Shown piece by piece: positions 1 through 6,050 of a DNA stretch of 6,740 bases (position 1 is its first letter; each line of letters begins with the position of its first letter). The notes below the pieces were generated by a model. It saw only the letters and a program-made list of their open reading frames with translations, ran no database searches and had not been told where the DNA came from. Origin of the DNA: Blastocatellia bacterium (GTDB taxonomy: Bacteria > Acidobacteriota > Blastocatellia > Pyrinomonadales > Pyrinomonadaceae); assembly GCA_013695195.1 (NCBI GenBank), contig JACDAY010000337.1, forward strand, positions 1 through 6,740. The letters are read 5' to 3'. The position numbers and the translations under genes were made by a program.

Positions 1-415
1 CGGCGTTTGACAGTTTTTTTACAGCAGCTTTCAGAGACATTTCTGATGGAGATGCGGATTTAGAAGGGTAAATAGAAACTCCTTGAGTGTTATCAAAAAA
101 TTTTACGAAGTAAATCAGAGAGCGATCAAGGAAATGCCTGACCGCATGCGCGGGTAAATATAAGTTAAATGAGTTTAGCGTAAGTCTACTTATATCGTAA
201 AATACTTTTGTAAAACATCGTTGTCATTTTCCCAAATAAAGAAGCGGGTGCAGAGCAGCCCTTCCTGACCTGAGATTGGGTTGACTTGAAATGTCTAGAG
301 TAAAAATTCAACTAAAATAGTGCGCAGGTCAATAAGAGTAGCCTTTACTCCCTAAAAATTAGGTTGCACAATACTGGCCAAAGCCGCACCCTTCTTCCAA
401 AATTTAACTTTGGAC
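1..415. other. Intergenic or gene-edge region without a confident gene
   Basis: About 415 bp of AT-rich sequence beyond the stop of the VWA gene. Three weak coding possibilities are visible. On the plus strand, a frame entering from the left edge ends with TAA at 69-71 and reads like a protein tail (ending DISDGDADLEG). A second plus frame, open from 47 to the TAA at 155-157, ends in a charged, protein-like stretch (EVNQRAIKEMPDRMRG). On the minus strand, a frame is open from 223 to the left edge; its only in-frame ATG is at 38-40 and has no good ribosome-binding site. None has enough length or a recognised family to be called. A small stem-loop (GAGTA / TACTC, 336-350) lies about 65 bp past the VWA stop but lacks a clear T-run, so it is at best a poor terminator. 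Confidence 0.4.
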
Positions 416-1525
416 CTAATTCTTTACGTAATAGCCTTGTCTTGCTCTAACACGAAAATTAGCCGGATTCTGAAGCGCAACATTGAGCTTTACAAATTTA
501 TTCTGAGGAAAATCTGATTCCGAATAATACTGAACTAGATATTGAGCGCGGAGCTCGTTGGCAATTTGCCGGAATATCTTTTCGAGCGTTTCACCGTTGC
601 GTCTGGAGTTGGTGGAATTCTGCAATTGGTCTTTTGTGTCTACAGGATTAAACTGTGGCAGAAATGCTGTGCCGCCGGTTTCATCGGCAAACGACTGCAA
701 GCCGTTCTGTGCCCTTGTACTTATTTTATTAAGCTTATAAGAAGCACCGGCCGGATTGATCACGTAAAAGACCGTGTCTGCGTCCTGCAAGCCGCGCAGA
801 ATGCTCTTTTGGGCATTCTTATGAGCACTGTCAGTCTTTGCCGCTAGCTGATTTCGGGTTTCAAGAGTCAACTTATTAACTTCGACGTTACGGTACGTAG
901 CCGTTTCAGCGTCTCTTGTAAGGCTGCTCCAATTATCCTCGCCGTCCGTCAAAGCCAAAATTACGCGACGACTTTTTACAGGGGCGCTTTGCTGCAGATA
1001 CTTTGAAGCAGCGGCCACCGTATCATAAAACGCCGTGAATTTACCGGACAGCGTGACCGATTGAATCCGTTCTGCAGCCTGGGCAGCGGTATCGCGTGGA
1101 TGGGCCAAAACAGGTTTGTCACCTATCAGAAAAATTGTAGCGCGATCATCGGGCCTCATTACGCTCTCCAGGAATTGAGCGGCCGCTCTCTTTTCAAATT
1201 CAAAAAGCGGATTGACGCTGCCCGACACATCTATCAATAATGCGATCTCGAGCGGCACCTTTTCCGCATCGCCAACATTATCGACAGTCTGCCGCCGATT
1301 TTCTTCCGCGATCAGAAAATCCTGCGCCTTCAAGCCCAAAACCGGCTCGCCGTTGGCATTAACCACTGAAACGGGCACGACTACCAGACGGGAATCGACT
1401 TTTATTACCTGATCTTCTTCACTAATTAGCGGCGTCGGGGTCGTGGTTTGAGCGAAACCGGAATATGCTAAAAAAAGAAAAAAAACAAAAACGATAGGAT
1501 TTTTTCTAAATGTAAGAAATTTCAT
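416..1525 (-). CDS. Secreted VWA-domain protein, acidobacterial VWFA-related family
   Basis: A 369-residue exported protein with a von Willebrand factor A fold, probably a metal-dependent adhesion or protein-binding module outside the inner membrane; its partner is unknown. Residues 1-25 form a signal peptide: basic start, hydrophobic FVFFLFLA core and likely cleavage at GFA/Q. Residues 40-85 match the pre-domain typical of the acidobacterial VWFA-related family (VDSRLVVVPVSVV, then GLKAQDF). The A domain starts near 92. Its metal-ion site is complete: DVSGS (D99, S101, S103), T164 in GKFTAFYD and D194 in LTDGEDN. The C-terminal part (about 310-369), with ELRAQYLVQYY and ending RVRARQGYYVKN, is the usual end of this family. 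There is no C-terminal membrane anchor. The ATG start is set by the signal peptide; the ribosome-binding site is weak (TTGAG at best). The gene lies 133 bp downstream of the OmpA-type gene on the same strand and may be read from it. Family assignment is strong; biological role is unknown. Confidence 0.9.
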   Translation of the reverse strand: MKFLTFRKNPIVFVFFLFLAYSGFAQTTTPTPLISEEDQVIKVDSRLVVVPVSVVNANGEPVLGLKAQDFLIAEENRRQTVDNVGDAEKVPLEIALLIDVSGSVNPLFEFEKRAAAQFLESVMRPDDRATIFLIGDKPVLAHPRDTAAQAAERIQSVTLSGKFTAFYDTVAAASKYLQQSAPVKSRRVILALTDGEDNWSSLTRDAETATYRNVEVNKLTLETRNQLAAKTDSAHKNAQKSILRGLQDADTVFYVINPAGASYKLNKISTRAQNGLQSFADETGGTAFLPQFNPVDTKDQLQNSTNSRRNGETLEKIFRQIANELRAQYLVQYYSESDFPQNKFVKLNVALQNPANFRVRARQGYYVKN

Positions 1526-1581
1526 AAAATTGACTCAAGGTTGTCGGAGATTGAAATAGAAGTTGTTTCACCACGAAGTTA

Positions 1582-1631
1582 GAGGGCAAAAGAGCGAAAA
1601 AGGTTTTCACCAAATTCACTTTTTTGCCCTC
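1582..1631. repeat. Inverted repeat (10-bp perfect arms) between two envelope genes
   Basis: GAGGGCAAAA at 1582-1591 is perfectly complementary to TTTTGCCCTC at 1622-1631, with a 30-nt loop that can itself fold (GAAAA at 1596-1600 with TTTTC at 1604-1608). It starts 28 nt past the stop of the OmpA-type gene. As RNA it would form a hairpin in the transcript, but no T-run follows the stem on either strand, so it is not a standard intrinsic terminator. It could attenuate transcription or protect the 3' end, or be a remnant of a dispersed intergenic repeat. The octamer TTTCACCA also occurs twice here (1566-1573 and 1605-1612). Confidence 0.5.
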
Positions 1632-1658
1632 CATGAAATCCAACTAATTTACTGAATG

Positions 1659-2630
1659 TTATTCGTTATCGGCATCCTGACCAAGCGAGCGAACCTCAAC
1701 ATTTTGGTTCACGCCGCGGCTGACAAGAAGCTTGACTTCTACACGCCGGTTTTGCTCACGGCCTTCGCGGGTCGTATTATCGGCAAGAGCCTGTAGCTCG
1801 CCAAAACCATACGACTGTCCGATTCTACGAAGCGGAACATTATGGGTTTCGACCAAATAATCGATAACAGCCTGTGCACGTCGTTGGCTCAAGGCTTTAT
1901 TCATTTTAGTGCCGCCTTCAGCTGAGGCAAAGCCGGTAACTTCGATTACATAACCTTTCATTGTCATCGCTGCCATGGCAATTTCGTCAAGCGAACTCTT
2001 AGACTCAGGTGATAGAACCGCACTGTTCACGCGGAACTTAACATCCGCAGTCGATGTTACGACATAGTCGTCAATTGCAGAAATTCTTTGATTCGTTGCA
2101 TTCACGCCTGCAATAGCAGCGTCGGCTGTATCCTGAGCAGCTTTTGCTCCGCCGCGGGCCGCATTTGATATAGCCATCAACTCATCGATTTGTCCTGAAA
2201 CACGCTGCGCGTTTTCTTCAGCCTGCGTCAAACGGATCTCCGCCGGGCCAACACGGCTTTCGATTGACTGCGCTACGCGAAAATCATCTTTTCCAAAGCG
2301 TACTTTTGTAGCAGCCAAACTGCCGGTGTTATCGCCGCGGCCTTCGACTTCAAGATTCAAGCCCCTGACCAATTGGGTCGAAGCAATAGTGTCGCCTCCG
2401 CCAAAAAACCCGCCTTTCGTTTTAATGCTGGTATTCGGCGCGATCATTACTCTTGTATCAACACCCACAGCGTCGCGGATAATAAAACTGTTATCGTCCT
2501 GTGCGACGATCACACCTTTGATTTTGTACTTCTCGCCACCGGTTAGGCTTCTGACCTGGGCGTCCTGGGCAAAGGCGCTGACAACACCGATCATTAAAGC
2601 CAAAAACATTACTGATATTTTCTTAAACAT
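1659..2630 (-). CDS. Exported OmpA-C-domain protein with N-terminal DUF5666-like region
   Basis: A 323-residue envelope protein likely to sit in the periplasm or at the outer membrane and contact peptidoglycan. Residues 1-21 are a signal peptide (MFKK start, hydrophobic core, cleavage at AFA/Q). Residues about 30-115 form a small beta-rich region resembling DUF5666-type OB-like domains (KIKGVIVAQDDNSFIIRD, then LEVEGRGD). Residues 126-187 are Ala/Gln-rich and probably helical or coiled-coil. Residues 188-303 are an OmpA C-terminal domain: VKFRVNSAVLSPESK, LSQRRAQAVIDYLV, GFGE and REQNRRVEVK. The arginine matching E. coli OmpA R286 is present (R251), but the aspartate matching D271 is replaced in GFASAEG (S236), so peptidoglycan binding may be altered. 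There is no beta-barrel. ATG at 2628-2630 is chosen because GAGGAG lies 8 nt upstream; an in-frame TTG at 2646-2648 would place that site inside the gene. Confidence 0.9.
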   Translation of the reverse strand: MFKKISVMFLALMIGVVSAFAQDAQVRSLTGGEKYKIKGVIVAQDDNSFIIRDAVGVDTRVMIAPNTSIKTKGGFFGGGDTIASTQLVRGLNLEVEGRGDNTGSLAATKVRFGKDDFRVAQSIESRVGPAEIRLTQAEENAQRVSGQIDELMAISNAARGGAKAAQDTADAAIAGVNATNQRISAIDDYVVTSTADVKFRVNSAVLSPESKSSLDEIAMAAMTMKGYVIEVTGFASAEGGTKMNKALSQRRAQAVIDYLVETHNVPLRRIGQSYGFGELQALADNTTREGREQNRRVEVKLLVSRGVNQNVEVRSLGQDADNE

Positions 2631-2638
2631 AATTTGAA

Positions 2639-2644
2639 CTCCTC
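2639..2644 (-). promoter_or_regulatory. Ribosome-binding site deciding the OmpA-type gene start
   Basis: The minus strand reads GAGGAG, 8 nt before the ATG at 2628-2630. This strong Shine-Dalgarno match supports the ATG over the in-frame TTG six codons upstream. Confidence 0.8.
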
Positions 2645-2648
2645 TCAA

Positions 2649-3052
2649 ACCTAATTTGTGTGAAATGAAAATAACTCTTATTGCGTAGACTGAAACCGAT
2701 CTGGGAATTAGATGTCTAAAACAATCTTATCAAACCTAAAGTGTAAACTTTATAATCCCATCTATTTGTGCCGCAAAATATACGAATGTGCTTTCTCTCG
2801 GATTAGATACAGTCAATTTATGTGCCAGACAGACAGGATTATTGAATAAGAGTGTCGAAATACCCGTGTTACAAGTAAAATGAAAAAATTTTAATGAAAG
2901 TCTATTGCGGAAGATGCCTTTTTTCGATGCAAAAAACAGTCATAAAGACATGATTTGTTCGGATTTAATGCAAATGAAATTAACCCTAACCTCCAGCTGT
3001 TCGACAGAATACACAACAATTCATTTTCTGCAAAGCTTTTTATTGCCGGAAT
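2649..3052. other. AT-rich intergenic region between E2 and the OmpA-type gene
   Basis: About 400 bp with no convincing gene on either strand. It should hold the 3' end of the E2 transcript and the promoter of the OmpA-type gene. The only terminator-like element for E2 is weak: a 4-bp stem (TCAT / ATGA, 2940-2953) followed on the minus strand by six T (2931-2936). A direct repeat of GATGC flanks a T-run near 2912-2930. Short palindromes CTGT-TCG-ACAG (2997-3007) and AAAGCTTT (3032-3039) lie near the E2 stop and have no obvious function. Confidence 0.5.
2749..2776 (-). promoter_or_regulatory. Candidate promoter for the OmpA-type gene
   Basis: The minus strand carries TTGCGG (2771-2776), a 16-nt spacer and TATAAA (2749-2754). 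The -10 box matches the sigma-70 consensus at 5 of 6 positions, the -35 box at only 3 of 6. It would give a 5' untranslated leader of roughly 110 nt. The call rests on sequence match alone. Confidence 0.3.
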
Positions 3053-4843
3053 TTAAAAATTAAATTGACCTGCCTCGAGAAATTCCTTCATAAACGCCAG
3101 AAAGCGTTCGGCATCTGCCCCGTCGACGATCCGGTGATCGTAGGTAAGCGCAAAATACGCCATATGACGTATAGCTATATAATCGTCACCTTCGGATGAA
3201 GTATAAACCTTTGGCCGTTTTTCGATCGTGCCGACACACAAAATGGCGACCTGCGGCTGGTTGATGATAGGCGTTCCAAAAAGCCCGCCGAAAACGCCCG
3301 GATTCGTGATCGTAAATGTGCCGTTCGTAACTTCGTCGGGGCTCAGTTTTTTGGACCGGGCACGATCCGCGAGATCATTCGCGGCCATTGCTAGACCGGA
3401 GAGCGAAAGCGAATCGGCATTTTTTATCACCGGAACGATCAGCCCCCAATCCAATGCGACAGCCATGCCGAGATTTATATCTCCTTTGTAAACGATATTT
3501 TCACCCGACACCTGAGCGTTTACGACAGGAAACTTGCGAATCGCATTGGTTACGGTCTGAAAAATAAACGGCATATACGTCAATTTCGTGCCGTAGCGGG
3601 ACTGGAATTCAGCCTTGTTTTTCTCGCGGAACTTAGCAACGTTCGTCATGTCTATCTCGTAAACGCTGGTAACATGGGCAGATGTTTGTTTCGATAACGT
3701 CATGTGCTCGGCGATCTTTTTGCGCATGACTGACATTTTTTCGACGCGGTCGCCGACAGGCGAGGCAGACGGTTGACTGTTAAAAGCCGGAGAGGTGACG
3801 GCGCCGGAAACGCTTCTCACGGGAGAGCCCACCCGTAAAAGATCCTGCGGACGCAACGCGGCACCTGTTTCGATAAATGAAATGATGTCGTTTTTCGTAA
3901 CGCGGCCGCTCATACCGGAGCCCGAAATCCGCGAAATATCGATCCCGTGCTCCTTAGCAATGTTGCGAACGAGCGGGCTGCTTTTTGTTCTTCGGAGGTC
4001 CTCGACGCTCGGCTGGCCGTTGCTTCCTGACGATTTACCATTTCCGACGGAAACAGTTGCTGCTACCTCTTGCTTCGCTGCCACTACCGACGGAATATCT
4101 GCATTCGCTGCTTCAGCAGTGCTTTCAACTGCGGCTATTTGAGTTTGATTTTCGGCCTGAGACGGGCTTGGCGCTGACACTGCACCTTCCGCTCCTACCA
4201 ATGCTACGACCGCGCCTACTTCGACCGTTTCACCCTCATTTACCTTAATTTCGAGGAGCGTACCTTCGGCGGGTGATGGGACTTCCGCGTCGACCTTGTC
4301 GGTCGAAATTTCAAGAAGCGGCTCGTCCTTTTCGATTTTGTCGCCGACCGATTTTAGCCATTTCGATACTGTTCCTTCCGTTATGGATTCACCCATCTGC
4401 GGCATCACAATCTCAGTCGCGTTTGTAGGAGTTACAGGGTTTGCCGAGCCGGTGGAATTTACGCCGGCAGCTTCAATCAAATTCGCGCTGTCAGGCTGAC
4501 TACCGATTACTGACTGCTCACTGCTGACTTCTGATTGCTGACTGCTGACTGCGGATTGCTGACTGCTGATCGCTGTCTGCTGACCGCCATTCGCGCCCTG
4601 CTCACCCTCTTCGCCGATTACCGCCACGACTGTTCCGACTTCCACCGTTTCGCCTTCCTTATGCCGGATCTCAAGCAAAATGCCGGCACCGGGGCTTGGG
4701 ACTTCGGCGTCTACCTTGTCGGTGGAAATTTCCAGGATCGGTTCGTCCTTGCCGATCTTATCACCTAGCGATTTCAGCCATTTTGAAACCGTTCCCTCGG
4801 TAATTGATTCGCCCATCTGCGGCATTACGACTTCTACGCTCAT
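3053..4843 (-). CDS. sucB: Dihydrolipoamide acyltransferase (2-oxoacid dehydrogenase E2), two lipoyl domains
   Basis: A 596-residue cytoplasmic core subunit of a 2-oxoacid dehydrogenase complex; it moves an acyl group (succinyl, if the complex uses 2-oxoglutarate) from lipoyl-lysine to CoA. Domains in order: lipoyl 1 (about 2-78, modified lysine K43 in TDKVD), linker of QQSAVSS-type heptads (86-116), lipoyl 2 (144-219, K183), Ala/Ser/Gln-rich linker, E1/E3-binding domain (about 286-324, SSPLVRNIAKEHGID then GSGMSGRVTKNDI), linker, and catalytic domain (about 366-596) with TFTITNPG and the active-site DHRIVDG (H570, D574). The lipoyl domains are about 82% identical (62 of 76 residues), a clear internal duplication. 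GGAG lies 5 nt before the ATG. Two MGES-type lipoyl domains resemble actinobacterial-style succinyltransferases, so sucB is the best symbol, but pyruvate or branched-chain specificity cannot be excluded. No E1 or E3 gene is adjacent. Confidence 0.93.
   Translation of the reverse strand: MSVEVVMPQMGESITEGTVSKWLKSLGDKIGKDEPILEISTDKVDAEVPSPGAGILLEIRHKEGETVEVGTVVAVIGEEGEQGANGGQQTAISSQQSAVSSQQSEVSSEQSVIGSQPDSANLIEAAGVNSTGSANPVTPTNATEIVMPQMGESITEGTVSKWLKSVGDKIEKDEPLLEISTDKVDAEVPSPAEGTLLEIKVNEGETVEVGAVVALVGAEGAVSAPSPSQAENQTQIAAVESTAEAANADIPSVVAAKQEVAATVSVGNGKSSGSNGQPSVEDLRRTKSSPLVRNIAKEHGIDISRISGSGMSGRVTKNDIISFIETGAALRPQDLLRVGSPVRSVSGAVTSPAFNSQPSASPVGDRVEKMSVMRKKIAEHMTLSKQTSAHVTSVYEIDMTNVAKFREKNKAEFQSRYGTKLTYMPFIFQTVTNAIRKFPVVNAQVSGENIVYKGDINLGMAVALDWGLIVPVIKNADSLSLSGLAMAANDLADRARSKKLSPDEVTNGTFTITNPGVFGGLFGTPIINQPQVAILCVGTIEKRPKVYTSSEGDDYIAIRHMAYFALTYDHRIVDGADAERFLAFMKEFLEAGQFNF
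4184..4417 (-). repeat. Second lipoyl-domain copy of an intragenic duplication
   Basis: This codes for residues 143-220 of the E2 protein and is a diverged copy of the stretch at 4604-4843 (residues 1-80). The two lipoyl lysines are exactly 140 codons apart. Differences are spread along the domain and include many silent ones, so the duplication is not recent. Confidence 0.85.
4496..4586. repeat. Heptanucleotide tandem repeat, 13 units, in the E2 linker
   Basis: Thirteen consecutive 7-bp units, consensus CTGACTG on the plus strand (CAGTCAG on the coding strand), run without a gap; four are exact (4510, 4538, 4545, 4559) and the others differ by one to three bases. Because 7 is not a multiple of 3, three units encode one seven-residue repeat (QQSAVSS), and all three forward frames give the same peptide in a different phase. 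Total length is 91 bp, so gain or loss of a single unit would shift the frame of everything downstream in the E2 gene. Confidence 0.85.
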
Positions 4844-4864
4844 AAAATCTCCATTTTCATTGCA

Positions 4865-4893
4865 ATTATAGATAAAGAAATATCAATTTAATA
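4865..4893 (-). promoter_or_regulatory. Candidate promoter for the E2 gene
   Basis: A perfect TATAAT -10 box lies on the minus strand at 4865-4870, 21 bp before the E2 ATG, which would leave a short leader containing the GGAG site. The -35 position at 17-bp spacing (4888-4893, TATTAA) matches poorly. The very AT-rich context raises the chance of a random match. Confidence 0.4.
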
Positions 4894-4960
4894 GAATACA
4901 AGAAAATACACAAAAAAGTGAAAGTAAAAGTAATAAACGATAAAAGTTCACGGTTAGCAG

Positions 4961-4991
4961 AAAAAGGCAGGTGAACGAACAATTACCTGCC
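4961..4991 (-). terminator. Intrinsic terminator after the DUF4242 gene
   Basis: On the minus strand GGCAGGT (4985-4991) pairs perfectly with ACCTGCC (4966-4972) over a 12-nt loop and is followed by five T (4961-4965). It sits about 97 bp past the DUF4242 stop and ends the Crp/TetR/DUF4242 block before the E2 gene. It has no T-run in the plus direction. Confidence 0.75.
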
Positions 4992-5088
4992 AAAATAGGC
5001 GAAGTTTAGTTATGGAAGCTTTTTCCAAAAGCAACCTCAGAATGCCGTTTTAGGAAGCCCAATTTATGCTTGGACAGCCAACCGCTGC

Positions 5089-5361
5089 TTATGCCGCCCG
5101 CGTCGGATCGATCATTGCTTTTACTTCCGAAATTTTGTTGGCCGGAAAACCGCTCTCGCGGGCATGCTGTTCGATCAATTCTTCTGTAGGCGCAGTATAT
5201 ATACAATAGATCTTATCTCCAGTTACATAACTGTGTATCCATTGAATATCACCGCCCAGCTTATTCAACACACTGCAGGATTTAGCGGACGCGCCGCTTA
5301 GTTCGGCCGCACTCATCTTTCCCGCGTCCGGAATTTCCCGTTCGATCAAGTATTTAGGCAT
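5089..5361 (-). CDS. DUF4242 / SCO4226-type small protein
   Basis: A 90-residue cytoplasmic protein of the DUF4242 family, ferredoxin-like small proteins of which Streptomyces SCO4226 has been described as a nickel-binding homodimer. Family marks are the start MPKYLIEREIPDAGKMSAAEL, shortened here to its core IEREIP..GK, then KSCSVLNKLG, IQWIHSYVT and DKIYCIYTAP, and the ending GFPANKISEVKAMIDP. Possible metal ligands are C29, H44, C53 and H66, though which of them bind is not known from sequence. There is no signal peptide or membrane segment, and the length is normal for the family. AAGGAG lies 8 nt before the ATG, an excellent ribosome-binding site. The gene is 60 bp downstream of the TetR gene on the same strand and is followed by a clear terminator, so it is probably the last gene of that operon and a likely target of the regulator. 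Metal binding here is inference from the family. Confidence 0.85.
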   Translation of the reverse strand: MPKYLIEREIPDAGKMSAAELSGASAKSCSVLNKLGGDIQWIHSYVTGDKIYCIYTAPTEELIEQHARESGFPANKISEVKAMIDPTRAA

Positions 5362-5369
5362 TTGTTAAT

Positions 5370-5375
5370 CTCCTT
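5370..5375 (-). promoter_or_regulatory. Strong ribosome-binding site of the DUF4242 gene
   Basis: AAGGAG on the minus strand, 8 nt before the ATG at 5359-5361. It contrasts with the weak site of the TetR gene just upstream, which suggests the small protein is made in larger amounts than its regulator. Confidence 0.75.
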
Positions 5376-5421
5376 TTATTTATTAAAAAATTTCTTTCCC
5401 GGCGCTTTTCGCAGAAAAATT

Positions 5422-5997
5422 CTAGTTCTTTTGTAGAAGAAATTCCCGCCAGCAATCGATCGCTTTTTGCAAACGGCTTTCGTCCTCGAACATACGAGCA
5501 TCCAGCATTGCTCCTTCGAGTGTCGAGAATAAGGTCATTGCCACATCCCCGGCATCTGATTTGAAGCCGAACACTCCGCTTTTTTTTCCGTCTTTCAAAA
5601 TTCTGGTCAGCCATCTCTCATTTTCCGTGAAAAAGGCGCGGTTCTCCTTGCGCACTCTTTCCGGAAGAGTAGCGAAATCCGCCGCTAACATACCGCATAA
5701 ACAAATCTTGCCGCCCGGCCGCAATGTCTTCAAAAACTGTTCGGCATATTGGTCGATGCGCTCAAGCGCGTCTGCATTTTCGGCTTCAATCTGTTCCAAC
5801 ACCGCATTAAACCGTTCACGATATCTTCGTGCCAGCGCCTCGCCTAAATCTTCCTTGCTCGGAAAATGATAATGAATGCTGGCAGTAGTTATGCCGACAG
5901 CGACCGCCAAATGCCCGTAACTGAAAGCATTATATCCGTTTTTTTGAACCAGATCCTGGGCGGCGTCCAGTAGTTTATGATACGTCCGGTTTTCCAC
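5422..5997 (-). CDS. TetR/AcrR-family transcriptional regulator
   Basis: A 191-residue DNA-binding regulator of normal TetR length. Residues 5-52 form the helix-turn-helix domain: LLDAAQDLVQKNGYNAFSYG, then VAVGITTASIHYHFPSKEDL, where HYHFPSKEDL is the typical end of the recognition helix. The rest is the all-helical ligand-binding and dimer domain. It contains KICLCGMLAADFATLP (C99, C101), a motif seen in TetR proteins of the NemR/AcuR-like group, where NemR uses a nearby cysteine to sense reactive electrophiles; such sensing here is only a possibility. The start is GTG at 5995-5997, chosen because it places the helix-turn-helix at the usual distance from the N terminus; no good Shine-Dalgarno site precedes it. 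The gene lies 53 bp after the Crp-type gene and 60 bp before the DUF4242 gene, all on one strand, so self-regulation together with control of the small protein is likely. Confidence 0.9.
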   Translation of the reverse strand: MENRTYHKLLDAAQDLVQKNGYNAFSYGHLAVAVGITTASIHYHFPSKEDLGEALARRYRERFNAVLEQIEAENADALERIDQYAEQFLKTLRPGGKICLCGMLAADFATLPERVRKENRAFFTENERWLTRILKDGKKSGVFGFKSDAGDVAMTLFSTLEGAMLDARMFEDESRLQKAIDCWREFLLQKN

Positions 5998-6008
5998 GTT
6001 ACATAATC

Positions 6009-6022
6009 TTACACTATTGTAA
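6009..6022. promoter_or_regulatory. Candidate TetR operator (inverted repeat)
   Basis: TTACA-CTAT-TGTAA is a perfect 5-bp inverted repeat with a 4-bp centre, 11 bp upstream of the TetR GTG start. On the minus strand it overlaps a possible -10 box (TACAAT). Position and symmetry fit an operator for self-repression, but the arms are short and no second copy was found. Confidence 0.35.
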
Positions 6023-6050
6023 CAAGCGAATTAACTTGCCGCTAAAAGTT

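Noticed and set aside
1530..1538. Palindrome TTGACTCAA just before the VWA start codon, as a possible regulator site.
   Set aside because: It is only nine bases long, sits where the ribosome-binding site should be, and no second copy was seen.
2646..2648. TTG as an upstream start for the OmpA-type gene.
   Set aside because: It would put the strong GAGGAG ribosome-binding site inside the gene and add six residues before a textbook signal peptide.
2931..2953. Stem TCAT / ATGA followed by six T on the minus strand, as a terminator for the E2 gene.
   Set aside because: The stem has only four AT-rich base pairs and lies about 100 bp past the stop codon, too weak to call.
3795..4142. Long plus-strand open frames opposite the E2 gene, including frames of 115 and 87 codons.
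   Set aside because: They are antisense shadows of a clearly coding gene whose Ala/Ser-rich codons leave the opposite strand free of stops.
5013..5027. Small inverted repeat TGGAA-GCTTT-TTCCA downstream of the DUF4242 gene.
   Set aside because: It has five-bp arms and no T-run after it; the GC-rich terminator at 4961-4991 explains the end of this transcript.
5006..5206. A 66-codon minus-strand frame overlapping the end of the DUF4242 gene.
   Set aside because: It lies in another frame of a well-recognised gene, has no ribosome-binding site and matches no family; the DUF4242 protein already ends at the usual family position.
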